DNA of 21,262 bases, from positions 1-21,262 of the forward strand of contig JBDGRJ010000042.1 in the NCBI GenBank assembly GCA_042218115.1, read 5' to 3'. Under the pieces are notes generated by a model, which saw only the letters and a program-made list of their open reading frames with translations, was not told where the DNA came from and ran no database searches. Origin of the DNA: JBDGRJ01 sp042218115. GTDB lineage: Bacteria; Patescibacteriota; Patescibacteriia; Magasanikbacterales; UBA922. The position numbers and the translations under genes are program-made. Of the stretch, positions 4,657 to 10,364 are shown in pieces (positions within the stretch are counted from its first letter, which is position 1; the number at the start of each line of letters is the position of its first letter).

Positions 4657-4991
4657 TGGGTGATAGAGCTCAAGTTGAAATAGTCGGCTCTGGTGTCTAT
4701 CTCTACACACACTGGAACGGTAACCTTCTCCCAGGTATTGTGGCCAAAGCAATAGCTAGAGAAGAAAGATGGAGCGATAGAGAATATCTAGCGAGAATAA
4801 TTTTTGAGGAAATGGTAGACGGTGATGGAAAATCACCTACAGGTTACGGCATATCTAGTTCAGAGCACAGTGACGTTTTCAAGTTTGTTCGTGTAGATTG
4901 TGAAAAATCTACTGTTGTGGTTGAAGGCTATAACACCGGAGTAGACGGTGAATATAGCTTCCAAGAATATGTAGAAGAGGTGGTTGAGTAG
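4656..4991 (+). CDS. Conserved-looking 111-residue protein, unknown function
   Basis: ATG 4656 overlaps the previous stop. The protein begins MGDRAQVEIVGSGVYLYTHW, then LLPGIVAKAIAR, EYLARIIFEEMV, and a C-terminal strand-rich part ending YVEEVVE. The N-terminal pattern (DRA-V-----g-YLY-HW-g) resembles a haloarchaeal hypothetical family I recall from viruses and plasmids, with alternating beta strands and helices. No catalytic motif is obvious. Codons here are more T-rich than in the neighbours at 5351-6573, hinting at a separate origin of this cassette. Confidence 0.65.
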   Translation: MGDRAQVEIVGSGVYLYTHWNGNLLPGIVAKAIAREERWSDREYLARIIFEEMVDGDGKSPTGYGISSSEHSDVFKFVRVDCEKSTVVVEGYNTGVDGEYSFQEYVEEVVE

Positions 4992-4992
4992 G

Positions 4993-5349
4993 ATGACAGA
5001 CTGTAGAGTATGCGGTGAAAAAACGACACCTTCAGATTCAGGAGGTTCCAATCGAACAGGTTATCACATTTTATGCAAAGGCTGCCGAAAAATCCGGGCT
5101 CAGATAAAGCGCGGAGAAACAAACTTCAGGAACGTAATTAAAGATTCGGAGCACGCACTAGGAGACTCTCCTGAATCGCAGCCAGTAGATTCTTTAGCAA
5201 TGAAAATGGCTTACACACTCGTCAAGCTGCAAAGAATCGAGGAGATGTTGAAGGAAAAAGGAGAGCTTGACCGTGTTGAACAGCTCTTTACTTTACAGGA
5301 CGATCCTCAAGGACAAACTGTCGAAAAAAATCAGGAGGTGGCTGAGTAG
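4993..5349 (+). CDS. Zinc-ribbon protein with C-terminal coiled coil
   Basis: 118 residues from ATG 4993. A TTG at 4984 is in frame but lies inside the previous gene's tail. Four cysteines (Cys4, 7, 28, 31) form a CxxC-x20-CxxC zinc ribbon, followed by a basic stretch (RKIRAQIKR) and an amphipathic C-terminal region (KMAYTLVKLQRIEEMLKE). It ends KNQEVAE, encoding the next gene's ribosome site. Small zinc ribbons in archaeal viruses usually bind nucleic acid or RNA polymerase. Which applies here cannot be told from the sequence. Confidence 0.65.
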   Translation: MTDCRVCGEKTTPSDSGGSNRTGYHILCKGCRKIRAQIKRGETNFRNVIKDSEHALGDSPESQPVDSLAMKMAYTLVKLQRIEEMLKEKGELDRVEQLFTLQDDPQGQTVEKNQEVAE

Positions 5350-5350
5350 G

Positions 5351-5473
5351 ATGATCCCGCTCCGCACCCACCTATACCACACCGCCCAAGTCGGCGTCGT
5401 AGAACAACTCCGAACCGACCTTACCGTGTCAATGGCACGGCACAGGCTTAACGGAGGCACGATACAAGTATGA
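5351..5473 (+). CDS. 40-residue small protein
   Basis: ATG 5351 follows the junction cassette (GAGGTG at 5335-5340). Sequence: MIPLRTHLYHTAQVGVVEQL, then a helix with TDLTVSMARHRLNGG. Its stop TGA (5471-5473) overlaps the next ATG. Basic and partly helical. No family recognised. Confidence 0.45.
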   Translation: MIPLRTHLYHTAQVGVVEQLRTDLTVSMARHRLNGGTIQV

Positions 5474-5637
5474 CCGACCACAGCAACTTACCGCAAGTCA
5501 CAGAACTCGCACTAGACACAGAGGTACAAAGCACCGAGGTTCGGAAAAAAGGAAGCCGGGCTGTACGGGAAAACCGCAACCAGCGAGCCAGGCAACTCCG
5601 ACGCAGAGACGAGGAACAGGTGACCAGCGATGAATAA
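5470..5637 (+). CDS. Arginine-rich 55-residue protein
   Basis: ATG 5470 (ATGA overlap). An acidic first third (PQVTELALDTEVQSTEV) is followed by a strongly basic helix (RENRNQRARQLRRRDEEQ). The tail is again acidic. The basic helix suggests binding to nucleic acid or to an acidic partner. It contains GAGGAACAGGTGACC at 5610-5624 before the next ATG at 5630. Unrecognised. Confidence 0.5.
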   Translation: MTDHSNLPQVTELALDTEVQSTEVRKKGSRAVRENRNQRARQLRRRDEEQVTSDE

Positions 5638-5950
5638 AGTGCCTAAAAGTGGAGCGGATCAAAGCATCCAGTACCCCAGAAATACAGAAACAAAAGAGAA
5701 AGAATTATGTCTTGACGACGAGGTAGAGCTTTTCTACAACTCGGGTAGAGGAAAAAGACACGTCTTCACTTCTCCCAGGGCGAAGAAATGCATCTGCGGC
5801 TGCACCACACGCAGCCAATTCACAGAACGGAAGAACCTGAAGAAAAAGACCGCATCAGTACGTAAGGTCTTGGAAAACCCGGATCACTGGTTCGGAGACA
5901 TCAGCCAGAAAGCCCTCACAAAACTACAGACACGGGTGGAAGAGCCGTGA
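5630..5950 (+). CDS. Small cysteine-motif protein, unknown
   Basis: 106 residues, overlapping the previous gene by eight bases. A CxCxC cluster (Cys54, 56, 58) sits in KKCICGCTTRSQF, inside a beta-like region (VELFYNSGRGKRHVFTSP) that reads like a small zinc-knuckle or rubredoxin-knuckle fold. The C-terminal half is basic and helical (ASVRKVLENPDHWFGD). It probably binds metal and perhaps nucleic acid. The tail RVEEP contains GGTGGAAGAG, a weaker ribosome site for the GTG at 5947. Confidence 0.55.
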   Translation: MNKVPKSGADQSIQYPRNTETKEKELCLDDEVELFYNSGRGKRHVFTSPRAKKCICGCTTRSQFTERKNLKKKTASVRKVLENPDHWFGDISQKALTKLQTRVEEP

Positions 5951-6168
5951 GTTCGACGTACAGCTCCGCAGACACAGTATTCTCTTCTGAAAAACCCTGC
6001 CTCAGCTGCGGCACACCAACCACAGAAACCATGCCCAACATACGAGGCAAAGCCTACCTCTGCACAGACTGCCAAGACAAGGGAGAAGAAGGAGAGGACG
6101 AGAGTAAAGATGTCATCTTCGACGGCAGCTCCGAGCAAGAAGAAGACGAGGTGGAGCAGCGTGGGTAG
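5947..6168 (+). CDS. Zinc-ribbon protein with acidic tail
   Basis: 73 residues from GTG 5947 (GTGA overlap with the previous stop). CxxC-x17-CxxC (Cys18, 21, 39, 42) forms a zinc ribbon. The remaining 30 residues are extremely acidic (GEEGEDESKD, then SSEQEEDEVEQ). The tail's GAGGTG (6150-6155) is the ribosome site for the next gene. Probably a nucleic-acid- or protein-binding adaptor. No specific family. Confidence 0.6.
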   Translation: MSSTYSSADTVFSSEKPCLSCGTPTTETMPNIRGKAYLCTDCQDKGEEGEDESKDVIFDGSSEQEEDEVEQRG

Positions 6169-6349
6169 AAGCGTCTGCGACGTAAAAACAGACGACGGCT
6201 CAGAATGTGGCTACACCACCAGCTGGGACAACAGCGGAGAACTCGACCACTTAATTCATCTCCGGGAAGACCACCCTCAGGTCTACAGAAAAAACAAAGA
6301 CGAGATTGACGAGCGGATAGAAGAGCTCAAAGATGAGGTGGAAGCATGA
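6161..6349 (+). CDS. C2H2-type zinc-finger protein
   Basis: 62 residues from GTG 6161, chosen because GAGGTG lies six bases upstream, as at the other junctions. The ATG at 6110 would overlap the previous gene by 59 bases. Cys6, Cys16, His30 and His33 (or His38) fit a single C2H2-like finger (VCDVK...ECGYTTSWDNSGELDHLIHLREDH). A charged helix (NKDEIDERIEELKDEVEA) closes it. Single-finger proteins of this sort are common in archaeal viruses and are usually DNA-binding regulators. The ATG of the next gene overlaps the stop. Confidence 0.6.
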   Translation: MGRSVCDVKTDDGSECGYTTSWDNSGELDHLIHLREDHPQVYRKNKDEIDERIEELKDEVEA

Positions 6350-6573
6350 CTGTAGTCGGAGCAAGAGACTTCTACGAATACCTTATCCAGAACGACACTG
6401 CTGAGTGCGAAGGCTGCGGAAAGGAGATGCAGATACCAGACGGCGGCGTTCCCGACGCCGGCATGAAAGAACCATTCTGGAAACACGAAGAAGTCCACAC
6501 CTACATCGGAGGAAACTTCGACGAAAAACACGCCTACTGCGAAAAATGCATCCAAAAAGAGGTGGACGCCTGA
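6346..6573 (+). CDS. Zinc-binding small protein
   Basis: 75 residues. Two CxxC pairs (Cys21/24 and Cys65/68) flank a middle part with His47 and His51 (WKHEEVHTYIGG). This suggests a zinc ribbon with a long insertion, or two metals. The N-terminal helix (ARDFYEYLIQND) precedes it. It ends KEVDA over the next ribosome site. ATG 6346 overlaps the previous stop. Function unknown; the third zinc-type protein in a row. Confidence 0.6.
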   Translation: MTVVGARDFYEYLIQNDTAECEGCGKEMQIPDGGVPDAGMKEPFWKHEEVHTYIGGNFDEKHAYCEKCIQKEVDA

Positions 6574-6574
6574 A

Positions 6575-6757
6575 ATGGGTTATGAAACCAACGACATAAT
6601 AGATGGTTTTTTAGACGCGTTAAACCTATTCGGAGGCATAGCACTTGCTTTTCAAGCCAGTTCATTTACCCTACAAGTAGTTGCCGCCATTATTGCAGGC
6701 GGAGGATTCTACAGATCAATCAACAGAAAAGACATCGAAGAGGTCGATGCGTCGTGA
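6575..6757 (+). CDS. Small membrane protein
   Basis: 60 residues with hydrophobic stretches about 15-28 (ALNLFGGIALAFQA) and 31-47 (FTLQVVAAIIAGGGFYR), so one hairpin of two short helices or one long helix. Polar ends (MGYETNDIID and NRKDIEEVDAS). The stop overlaps the GTG of the next gene. The two-helix shape loosely recalls the coat proteins, but its early-operon position argues against a virion role. Confidence 0.55.
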   Translation: MGYETNDIIDGFLDALNLFGGIALAFQASSFTLQVVAAIIAGGGFYRSINRKDIEEVDAS

Positions 6758-7092
6758 GTCCAGACGTAATCTTCCAAACCGAACAAAGCGATGTGTATGA
6801 GGCTGATTCTGTAAGCATTCAGATCCTGGACGAACTACAGCAATACCTCAACGACAGCCAACAAACAGTTCTGAAAGACCTAATCACGTACAAAGAGGAG
6901 AAGGGTCGGTGGCCGACCTCAAGAGAACTCGGAGAATACAGCACACTCTCCAGTAGAACCGTACAACCCAGACTGACCAAATACCTGCGGGAAAAAATGC
7001 TGGTGACCCCAGCCGGAAAACGAGAATGCAGCCAGGCAGGCCACAACATGGAAGTAAACACTTGGAAAACAACATTCGAGGTGACTGAGTGA
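6754..7092 (+). CDS. Helix-turn-helix transcription regulator
   Basis: 112 residues from GTG 6754 (GTGA overlap). Residues about 36-80 (QQTVLKDLITYKEEKGRWPT, SRELGEYSTLSSRTVQPRLTKYLREKMLV) form a winged-helix domain resembling the LexA/GntR-type pattern 'g--pt-rel-----ls-rtv--rl--L---g-v'. The acidic N-terminus may mediate dimer contacts. Two cysteine/histidine positions (Cys91, His96) are not enough for a zinc site. A likely regulator of replication or late genes. The tail carries the GAGGTG junction cassette. Confidence 0.65.
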   Translation: MSPDVIFQTEQSDVYEADSVSIQILDELQQYLNDSQQTVLKDLITYKEEKGRWPTSRELGEYSTLSSRTVQPRLTKYLREKMLVTPAGKRECSQAGHNMEVNTWKTTFEVTE

Positions 7093-7093
7093 A

Positions 7094-7510
7094 ATGCCTG
7101 AGGACACAGTAACACTAAGTCAAGAACAATACAGATCTTTGATGGAGGAAATAAGGAATTTACAGGTTAAACTAGGTAATTTGGAAGAGGAAAACGAGAT
7201 TCTACGTGAGAACCAGGAAGAGTTAAAGAATTTGGTTAAAGGAGGTAGTCAGCCAAGTAAACAGCTTCAAATAGAGCAGAACGGCGGCCCTGGATGTAAA
7301 GAAGTAGCGTTGATTATGAAAGAAGCGCGTGAGGGAAGAGGTATTACGAGCAGTGAAGCTGAGAATTTGTTGGAGAAGCAGGATGTTAATCGTAGTCGTC
7401 AGACTGTTTTGAATATTTTGGAGCGTATTGCTGACGAGTTTCCGAAGTATGGTGTTCGTAAAGGTAGTTCGACAAAACCTACAGCTCTTTATTTCAGTGA
7501 TTCGGTATGA
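7094..7510 (+). CDS. Coiled-coil plus winged-helix protein beside the candidate origin
   Basis: 138 residues. Residues about 8-50 form a leucine-rich coiled coil (EEIRNLQVKLGNLEEENEIL and on). After a Gly/Gln linker, residues about 68-138 look like a helical DNA-binding domain (CKEVALIMKEAREGRGITSS, then NRSRQTVLNILERIADEF), ending with a wing-like YGVRKGSSTKPTALYF. The gene is last in the operon and stops 30 bases before the iteron cluster. A dimeric DNA-binding protein next to iterons is the usual layout of a replication initiator or origin-binding regulator; this role is inferred. Codons are T-richer than upstream. Confidence 0.6.
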   Translation: MPEDTVTLSQEQYRSLMEEIRNLQVKLGNLEEENEILRENQEELKNLVKGGSQPSKQLQIEQNGGPGCKEVALIMKEAREGRGITSSEAENLLEKQDVNRSRQTVLNILERIADEFPKYGVRKGSSTKPTALYFSDSV

Positions 7511-7539
7511 ACGCGGTTACCAAAGGTAGGCTTAAAATT

Positions 7540-7770
7540 TCCCCGACCCTTGATATGAAGGGGGGGTCGAAACCCTGTTCTGAGGAACAGTATCAAATTT
7601 ACCCTTCAAGGGTTTGCCCCTTCAAATCTCCGCTAAAACCTTTACGCACAATTATTACATACATACAAAGTATAACAATGTTATATAATGCTTCAAGGTT
7701 TAAGGGTCGAAACTCTCGCCAATCTGCTCGGTTTTACACCCATCATTTCAAGGGTTATTTCTTGAACCCC
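7540..7770. other. Candidate replication origin: iterons and AT-rich segment
   Basis: No convincing gene lies here. TTCAAGGGT-type units occur at 7605-7613, 7692-7699 (partial) and 7747-7755. CCCTTCAA occurs at 7602-7609 and 7618-7625. GGGTCGAAAC is repeated at 7564-7573 and 7704-7713. Inverted repeats lie at 7547-7562, 7575-7590 (CTGTTC/GAACAG), 7601-7613 and 7752-7769. Between the two repeat groups lies a strongly AT-rich stretch (7648-7690), fit for unwinding. The gene just upstream encodes a DNA-binding protein. This is the usual build of an archaeal plasmid or viral origin, though a complex regulatory region cannot be excluded. Confidence 0.55.
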
Positions 7771-7838
7771 GCATCACCTACCAGTCACAACACAGGTGAA
7801 TTACCTTGAAACCAGAAATTGATTACAATCTCGTAACT

Positions 7839-7922
7839 ATGAGTCATGCTGAGGTGTTTTGTACTCGGGATTCCCGGCCTCGGACACCTGAAGATCTAGA
7901 ACACGAGGTGCGTTCGTCGTGA
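7839..7922 (+). CDS. Possible 27-residue micro-protein
   Basis: ATG 7839 opens 27 codons (MSHAEVFCTRDSRPRTPEDL...). The end, GAGGTGCGTTCGTCGTGAG, looks like the other gene junctions of this genome, notably the one at 6740-6758. A 13-base sequence before it (7809-7821) is shared with the leader of the gene at 1944. Weak but not random-looking. Confidence 0.3.
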   Translation: MSHAEVFCTRDSRPRTPEDLEHEVRSS

Positions 7923-8053
7923 GTTTTGCATGTTTGTATGGTCTCAATGGCCGGCAGGACTTTGGGCTGTGTAAATCGCAGCCTTCAATAGCTAGACCGA
8001 TTGGATCATCAGTTTCATTCGCCTTTGGGGCAGGGCGTAAAACTTGTCCCGAT

Positions 8054-8167
8054 GCGGCGGTAGCTCAGTCCGAGGCGCTGATGGCAAAGGCAGTTTCGGC
8101 GCTGACGAGCAAGGGCAAGATCGGCTCCCTCACAGTAGCAGACGCAGGTTCAAATCCTCCCCGCCGC
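8054..8167 (+). tRNA. tRNA-like element with an unusual 114-base body
   Basis: Both ends are those of a tRNA. GCGGCGG (8054-8060) pairs perfectly with CCGCCGC (8161-8167), TAGCTCAG follows the first strand, and a T-arm GCAGG-TTCAAAT-CCTCC (8144-8160, one mismatch) precedes the second. A T7 run follows. The middle is too long and I cannot place a normal anticodon arm. If the D-stem is GCTC (8063-8066) with GAGC (8107-8110), the D-loop contains an extra 7-pair hairpin (8075-8081 with 8096-8102). An 8-base direct repeat GGCGCTGA (8074 and 8098) suggests an internal duplication. It could be an intron-bearing tRNA, a decayed tRNA, a tRNA mimic or an attachment-site relic. The amino acid is not assignable. 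Confidence 0.5.
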
Positions 8168-8174
8168 TTTTTTT
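8168..8174 (+). terminator. T7 terminator after the tRNA-like element
   Basis: Seven consecutive T directly follow the acceptor stem. This is a typical archaeal stop for a small RNA and supports the element being transcribed. Confidence 0.55.
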
Positions 8175-8241
8175 GCGGATCGCCGTTTAGGTGGTTCGTA
8201 CTCTGTCATTCAAAGAAGTAAAGGGGAGGGGATCCCGTTGG

Positions 8242-8274
8242 GCCGCGTCTCCGACTTAACAGGTGAGACGCGGC
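8242..8274. terminator. Strong GC-rich hairpin between convergent units
   Basis: GCCGCGTCTC (8242-8251) and GAGACGCGGC (8265-8274) form a perfect 10-pair stem with a 13-base loop. It lies between the rightward tRNA-like unit and the leftward gene ending at 8283, so a two-way terminator is the simplest reading. A recombination site or a small structured RNA are alternatives. The 8175-8241 stretch holds nothing else I recognise. Confidence 0.55.
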
Positions 8275-8282
8275 TTTCCCAT

Positions 8283-8573
8283 TTATTCTTTGAAAAATTG
8301 TTTTCGACTTTCGTTTAGGTATTCCTGTATTTCTGTTTGTTCTATTTTTTTGTCTTCAGCTATTTTTTCCAAGGTGTTTAGAGCTATAGTGTCGTCTGCG
8401 TTATCTTTCATTTGGTTGGCTACTGCGTGGAGGATGAAGGCTTTGACGTTGTCGAATATTGTTTCTGTTTCTGCGTAGTCCTTGATTTTCTGGTAGACTT
8501 TTTTACCGATGTTTACGGTATGATAGCGTACCATTTGTCCTGTATTTACTTTGGGTTGATTAAAAATACCCAC
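8283..8573 (-). CDS. Ribbon-helix-helix-like regulator
   Basis: 96 residues from GTG 8573, which touches the operator palindrome at 8575-8588. With no Shine-Dalgarno site and a TATA-like TTATGTAA some 25 bases upstream, it is probably leaderless. The core RYHTVNIGKKVYQKIKDYAE, then TIFDNVKAFILHAVANQM, has the strand-helix-turn-helix layout of RHH repressors and is similar to the protein at 3640-3852. A charged C-terminal helical tail follows (LEKIAEDKKIEQTEIQEYLN). It is divergent to the structural operon, and its own start abuts a TAATATTA site. It is therefore the best candidate for the protein that binds these operators and represses both itself and the late genes. Confidence 0.65.
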   Translation of the reverse strand: MGIFNQPKVNTGQMVRYHTVNIGKKVYQKIKDYAETETIFDNVKAFILHAVANQMKDNADDTIALNTLEKIAEDKKIEQTEIQEYLNESRKQFFKE

Positions 8574-8574
8574 T

Positions 8575-8621
8575 GACTAATATTAGTCAAAACTTACATA
8601 ACTTTTAGGCAATATTAGTTA
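8575..8621. promoter_or_regulatory. Divergent promoter with two TAATATTA-type operators
   Basis: GACTAATATTAGTC (8575-8588) is a perfect 14-base palindrome. AATATTAGTTA (8611-8621) is a second, partial site. Between them CTTACATAACTTTTAG contains TATA-like elements for both directions. The leftward GTG at 8573 and the rightward ATG at 8641 both lie at leaderless distance. Protein bound here could switch both genes. Confidence 0.65.
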
Positions 8622-8640
8622 CTCGAGGGCCTCTTTAATA

Positions 8641-10290
8641 ATGAAAGCAGTCAGCAAATCACTGCGGGACGGACTGGAGATCCAACCCCGTAGTCTTTGC
8701 AAGACGGCTTCAGTGACCGCATTCTTCATTATCTTGCTTTCTACAGCTACGGCCCAAGGATTCACAGAGTACACCTGGGATTCACCCATCTCCTCAGGTA
8801 CAGAACTGCCTGGGCACATTTCGTCAACAGGTTCTACAACTGTCGACTTCACAGTCGATCTCTCCCTGATTAACGGCCAGAATATCACGTTGCAGAAAAA
8901 ATTAGCAAGCGATACCTCGTGGACTAACGTAAGCGAGACTTTTACCGATACTGACTGGGTTCATACAGGCTCAGGTAACTCAGATTTGCAGTCGACAGAA
9001 GTTGTTTTTCCAGGCGTCAAGAGTAGTGTTTTTCAAGACGAGAACACGAGGAAAACGTACACGATAGGCGGCACGGAAGTAACTGTTAATATTACAGATA
9101 TTAGGGATTCTTCTCCAGATGAGATAGATGTAAAGATTAACGGAGGAAGCACTAAGACCTATTATCCGGGAGAGGCAGTTTATGTAAACGGAAACTACAT
9201 CCGTTTTGCTGACATTGTTTCTGTTTCCGCCGGTACCTATGCTGCCGAGCTTAATGTACTGGATGATGACTACAGCCTCAGCACCGGTCATTATGAATAC
9301 AGGCTTTATTATAAGAATCAAGGCTTTTCAAAGCCTCTTTACTTTGCCATTAACGGCGATGGCGACACGATTCCTTACGTCAAAAAGGTAGAGGTTAATG
9401 GGAACGAGGTTTTTGACTACGGTAAATATACAGGTATTAGTAGGTTATCTGGCGTTGTCTCTAAAGTCCATGTAAAAGACCCAGAGAGCTACAAAGTGTT
9501 TCTAAGTAACCAGGATCTTTCCGGGGATTATGGCTACAGCGTGGACTATAAAGACGGTGTTTTTTCCTACCTGGATTATTTGAGGGATACTGCATTTGCC
9601 ATCTTTTTCAACGGTCCTGACCGTGATTTCAGGTTTGAAAACGAGACGCTGAATCTTTACGAAACTTTAGGGGAATCTGAGAATTTCCGTTTGTACATTA
9701 AAGAGGTAAGCGATGGAGATGTCCGCAGCACCGCTGTCTACAACACGGTTACGACCTCCAACAGTAAAGACATCTCTGGAAAGCCGTTCAACGTTACAGG
9801 CATAGAGGGTTTCAACGGTTCCTGGCACCCAGTCACCAGTTTTGAAACTGGTTGGGAGAACATTACGAAGTTCCGCGCACAGTTGAATACAAGCGTTAAA
9901 TATCCTCTAGGCGAACTAAAGATCTACAACGATTATGATTTAGAGAAAAAAATTGATAATCTACACGTAGAAAGGGATAACAGTACGTCAACAGTTATTT
10001 TCAATAGTTCTGAACAAGTGATCGATGATTCGGGTAAATGGAATGTCTCTGTCTGGGTAGAAACGAATGATGCGTACAATGACACGTATTATTCTTCGTG
10101 GACTGTTCCTTGGGGCGATGCCAGTGTTGACGTGCTGAAGCCCGCAAACCCGATAACAGTATTGGACAACGAAACATTCCAGTTCGATCTCCGTGTTTCG
10201 TGTAGCGGAGGACCTGAGTGTTTCAACGAAAATGAGACGTGGAAGCTTTGGCCTGATCCAAGGCCTGTAAGCGGGGTGTTTTTCCAGTGA
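8641..10290 (+). CDS. Secreted beta-rich structural/surface protein
   Basis: 549 residues. The N-terminus has a basic region and a hydrophobic core at about 24-38 (SVTAFFIILLSTATA), ending in a signal-peptidase-like AQG. The rest is rich in Asn, Ser, Thr, Gly and Tyr with many N-glycosylation sequons (NIT, NVS, NGS, NTS), typical of archaeal surface proteins made of beta sandwiches. The segment near residues 140-190 (GGTEVTVNITDI...VKINGGSTKTYYPGE) resembles one in the C-terminal part of the 2072-residue adhesin, so the two may share a domain. There is no C-terminal membrane helix. As the first gene of the late operon it is probably a virion spike or tail-fibre component. The ATG is leaderless, after the operator region. 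Confidence 0.65.
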   Translation: MKAVSKSLRDGLEIQPRSLCKTASVTAFFIILLSTATAQGFTEYTWDSPISSGTELPGHISSTGSTTVDFTVDLSLINGQNITLQKKLASDTSWTNVSETFTDTDWVHTGSGNSDLQSTEVVFPGVKSSVFQDENTRKTYTIGGTEVTVNITDIRDSSPDEIDVKINGGSTKTYYPGEAVYVNGNYIRFADIVSVSAGTYAAELNVLDDDYSLSTGHYEYRLYYKNQGFSKPLYFAINGDGDTIPYVKKVEVNGNEVFDYGKYTGISRLSGVVSKVHVKDPESYKVFLSNQDLSGDYGYSVDYKDGVFSYLDYLRDTAFAIFFNGPDRDFRFENETLNLYETLGESENFRLYIKEVSDGDVRSTAVYNTVTTSNSKDISGKPFNVTGIEGFNGSWHPVTSFETGWENITKFRAQLNTSVKYPLGELKIYNDYDLEKKIDNLHVERDNSTSTVIFNSSEQVIDDSGKWNVSVWVETNDAYNDTYYSSWTVPWGDASVDVLKPANPITVLDNETFQFDLRVSCSGGPECFNENETWKLWPDPRPVSGVFFQ

Positions 10291-10364
10291 ACTCGTGTTC
10301 AAAATCTGGCGGAAGATTTTTTGTAGAAATTTATGGCAGAGCCGGGGCGGTGTTTTTTCAGTGA
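10287..10364 (+). CDS. Possible 25-residue coupling ORF
   Basis: GTG 10287 overlaps the stop of the previous gene (GTGA). It runs 25 codons to TGA 10362-10364, which again overlaps a GTG, the start of the next gene. It ends VFFQ, as does the gene before it, because the DNA around both stops is alike (GTGTTTTTCCAGTGA and GTGTTTTTTCAGTGA). It may be a short duplication that links translation of the two larger genes, and may not make a useful peptide. Confidence 0.3.
   Translation: MNSCSKSGGRFFVEIYGRAGAVFFQ

Noticed and set aside
7507..7809. 100-codon ORF beginning at ATG overlapping the stop of the coiled-coil gene
   Set aside because: Its codons are made of the iteron and inverted-repeat sequences, the protein is low in acidic residues and shows no fold. 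The stretch is better explained as an origin.
7940..7998. A second tRNA-like fold (GGTCT/AGACC ends, inner GGCTG/CAGCC hairpin)
   Set aside because: Only 59 bases long, with no T-arm sequence such as TTCAAAT and no normal anticodon loop. Pairing may be chance or a relic.
7919..8221. 100-codon ORF from GTG with a GTGA overlap to the micro-ORF at 7839
   Set aside because: It runs straight through the tRNA-like element, and its DAGSNPPRRF segment is the usual false translation of a tRNA 3' end. Composition (Ser, Cys, Arg-rich, basic) differs from all neighbours. The overlap at its start kept it from being dismissed outright.
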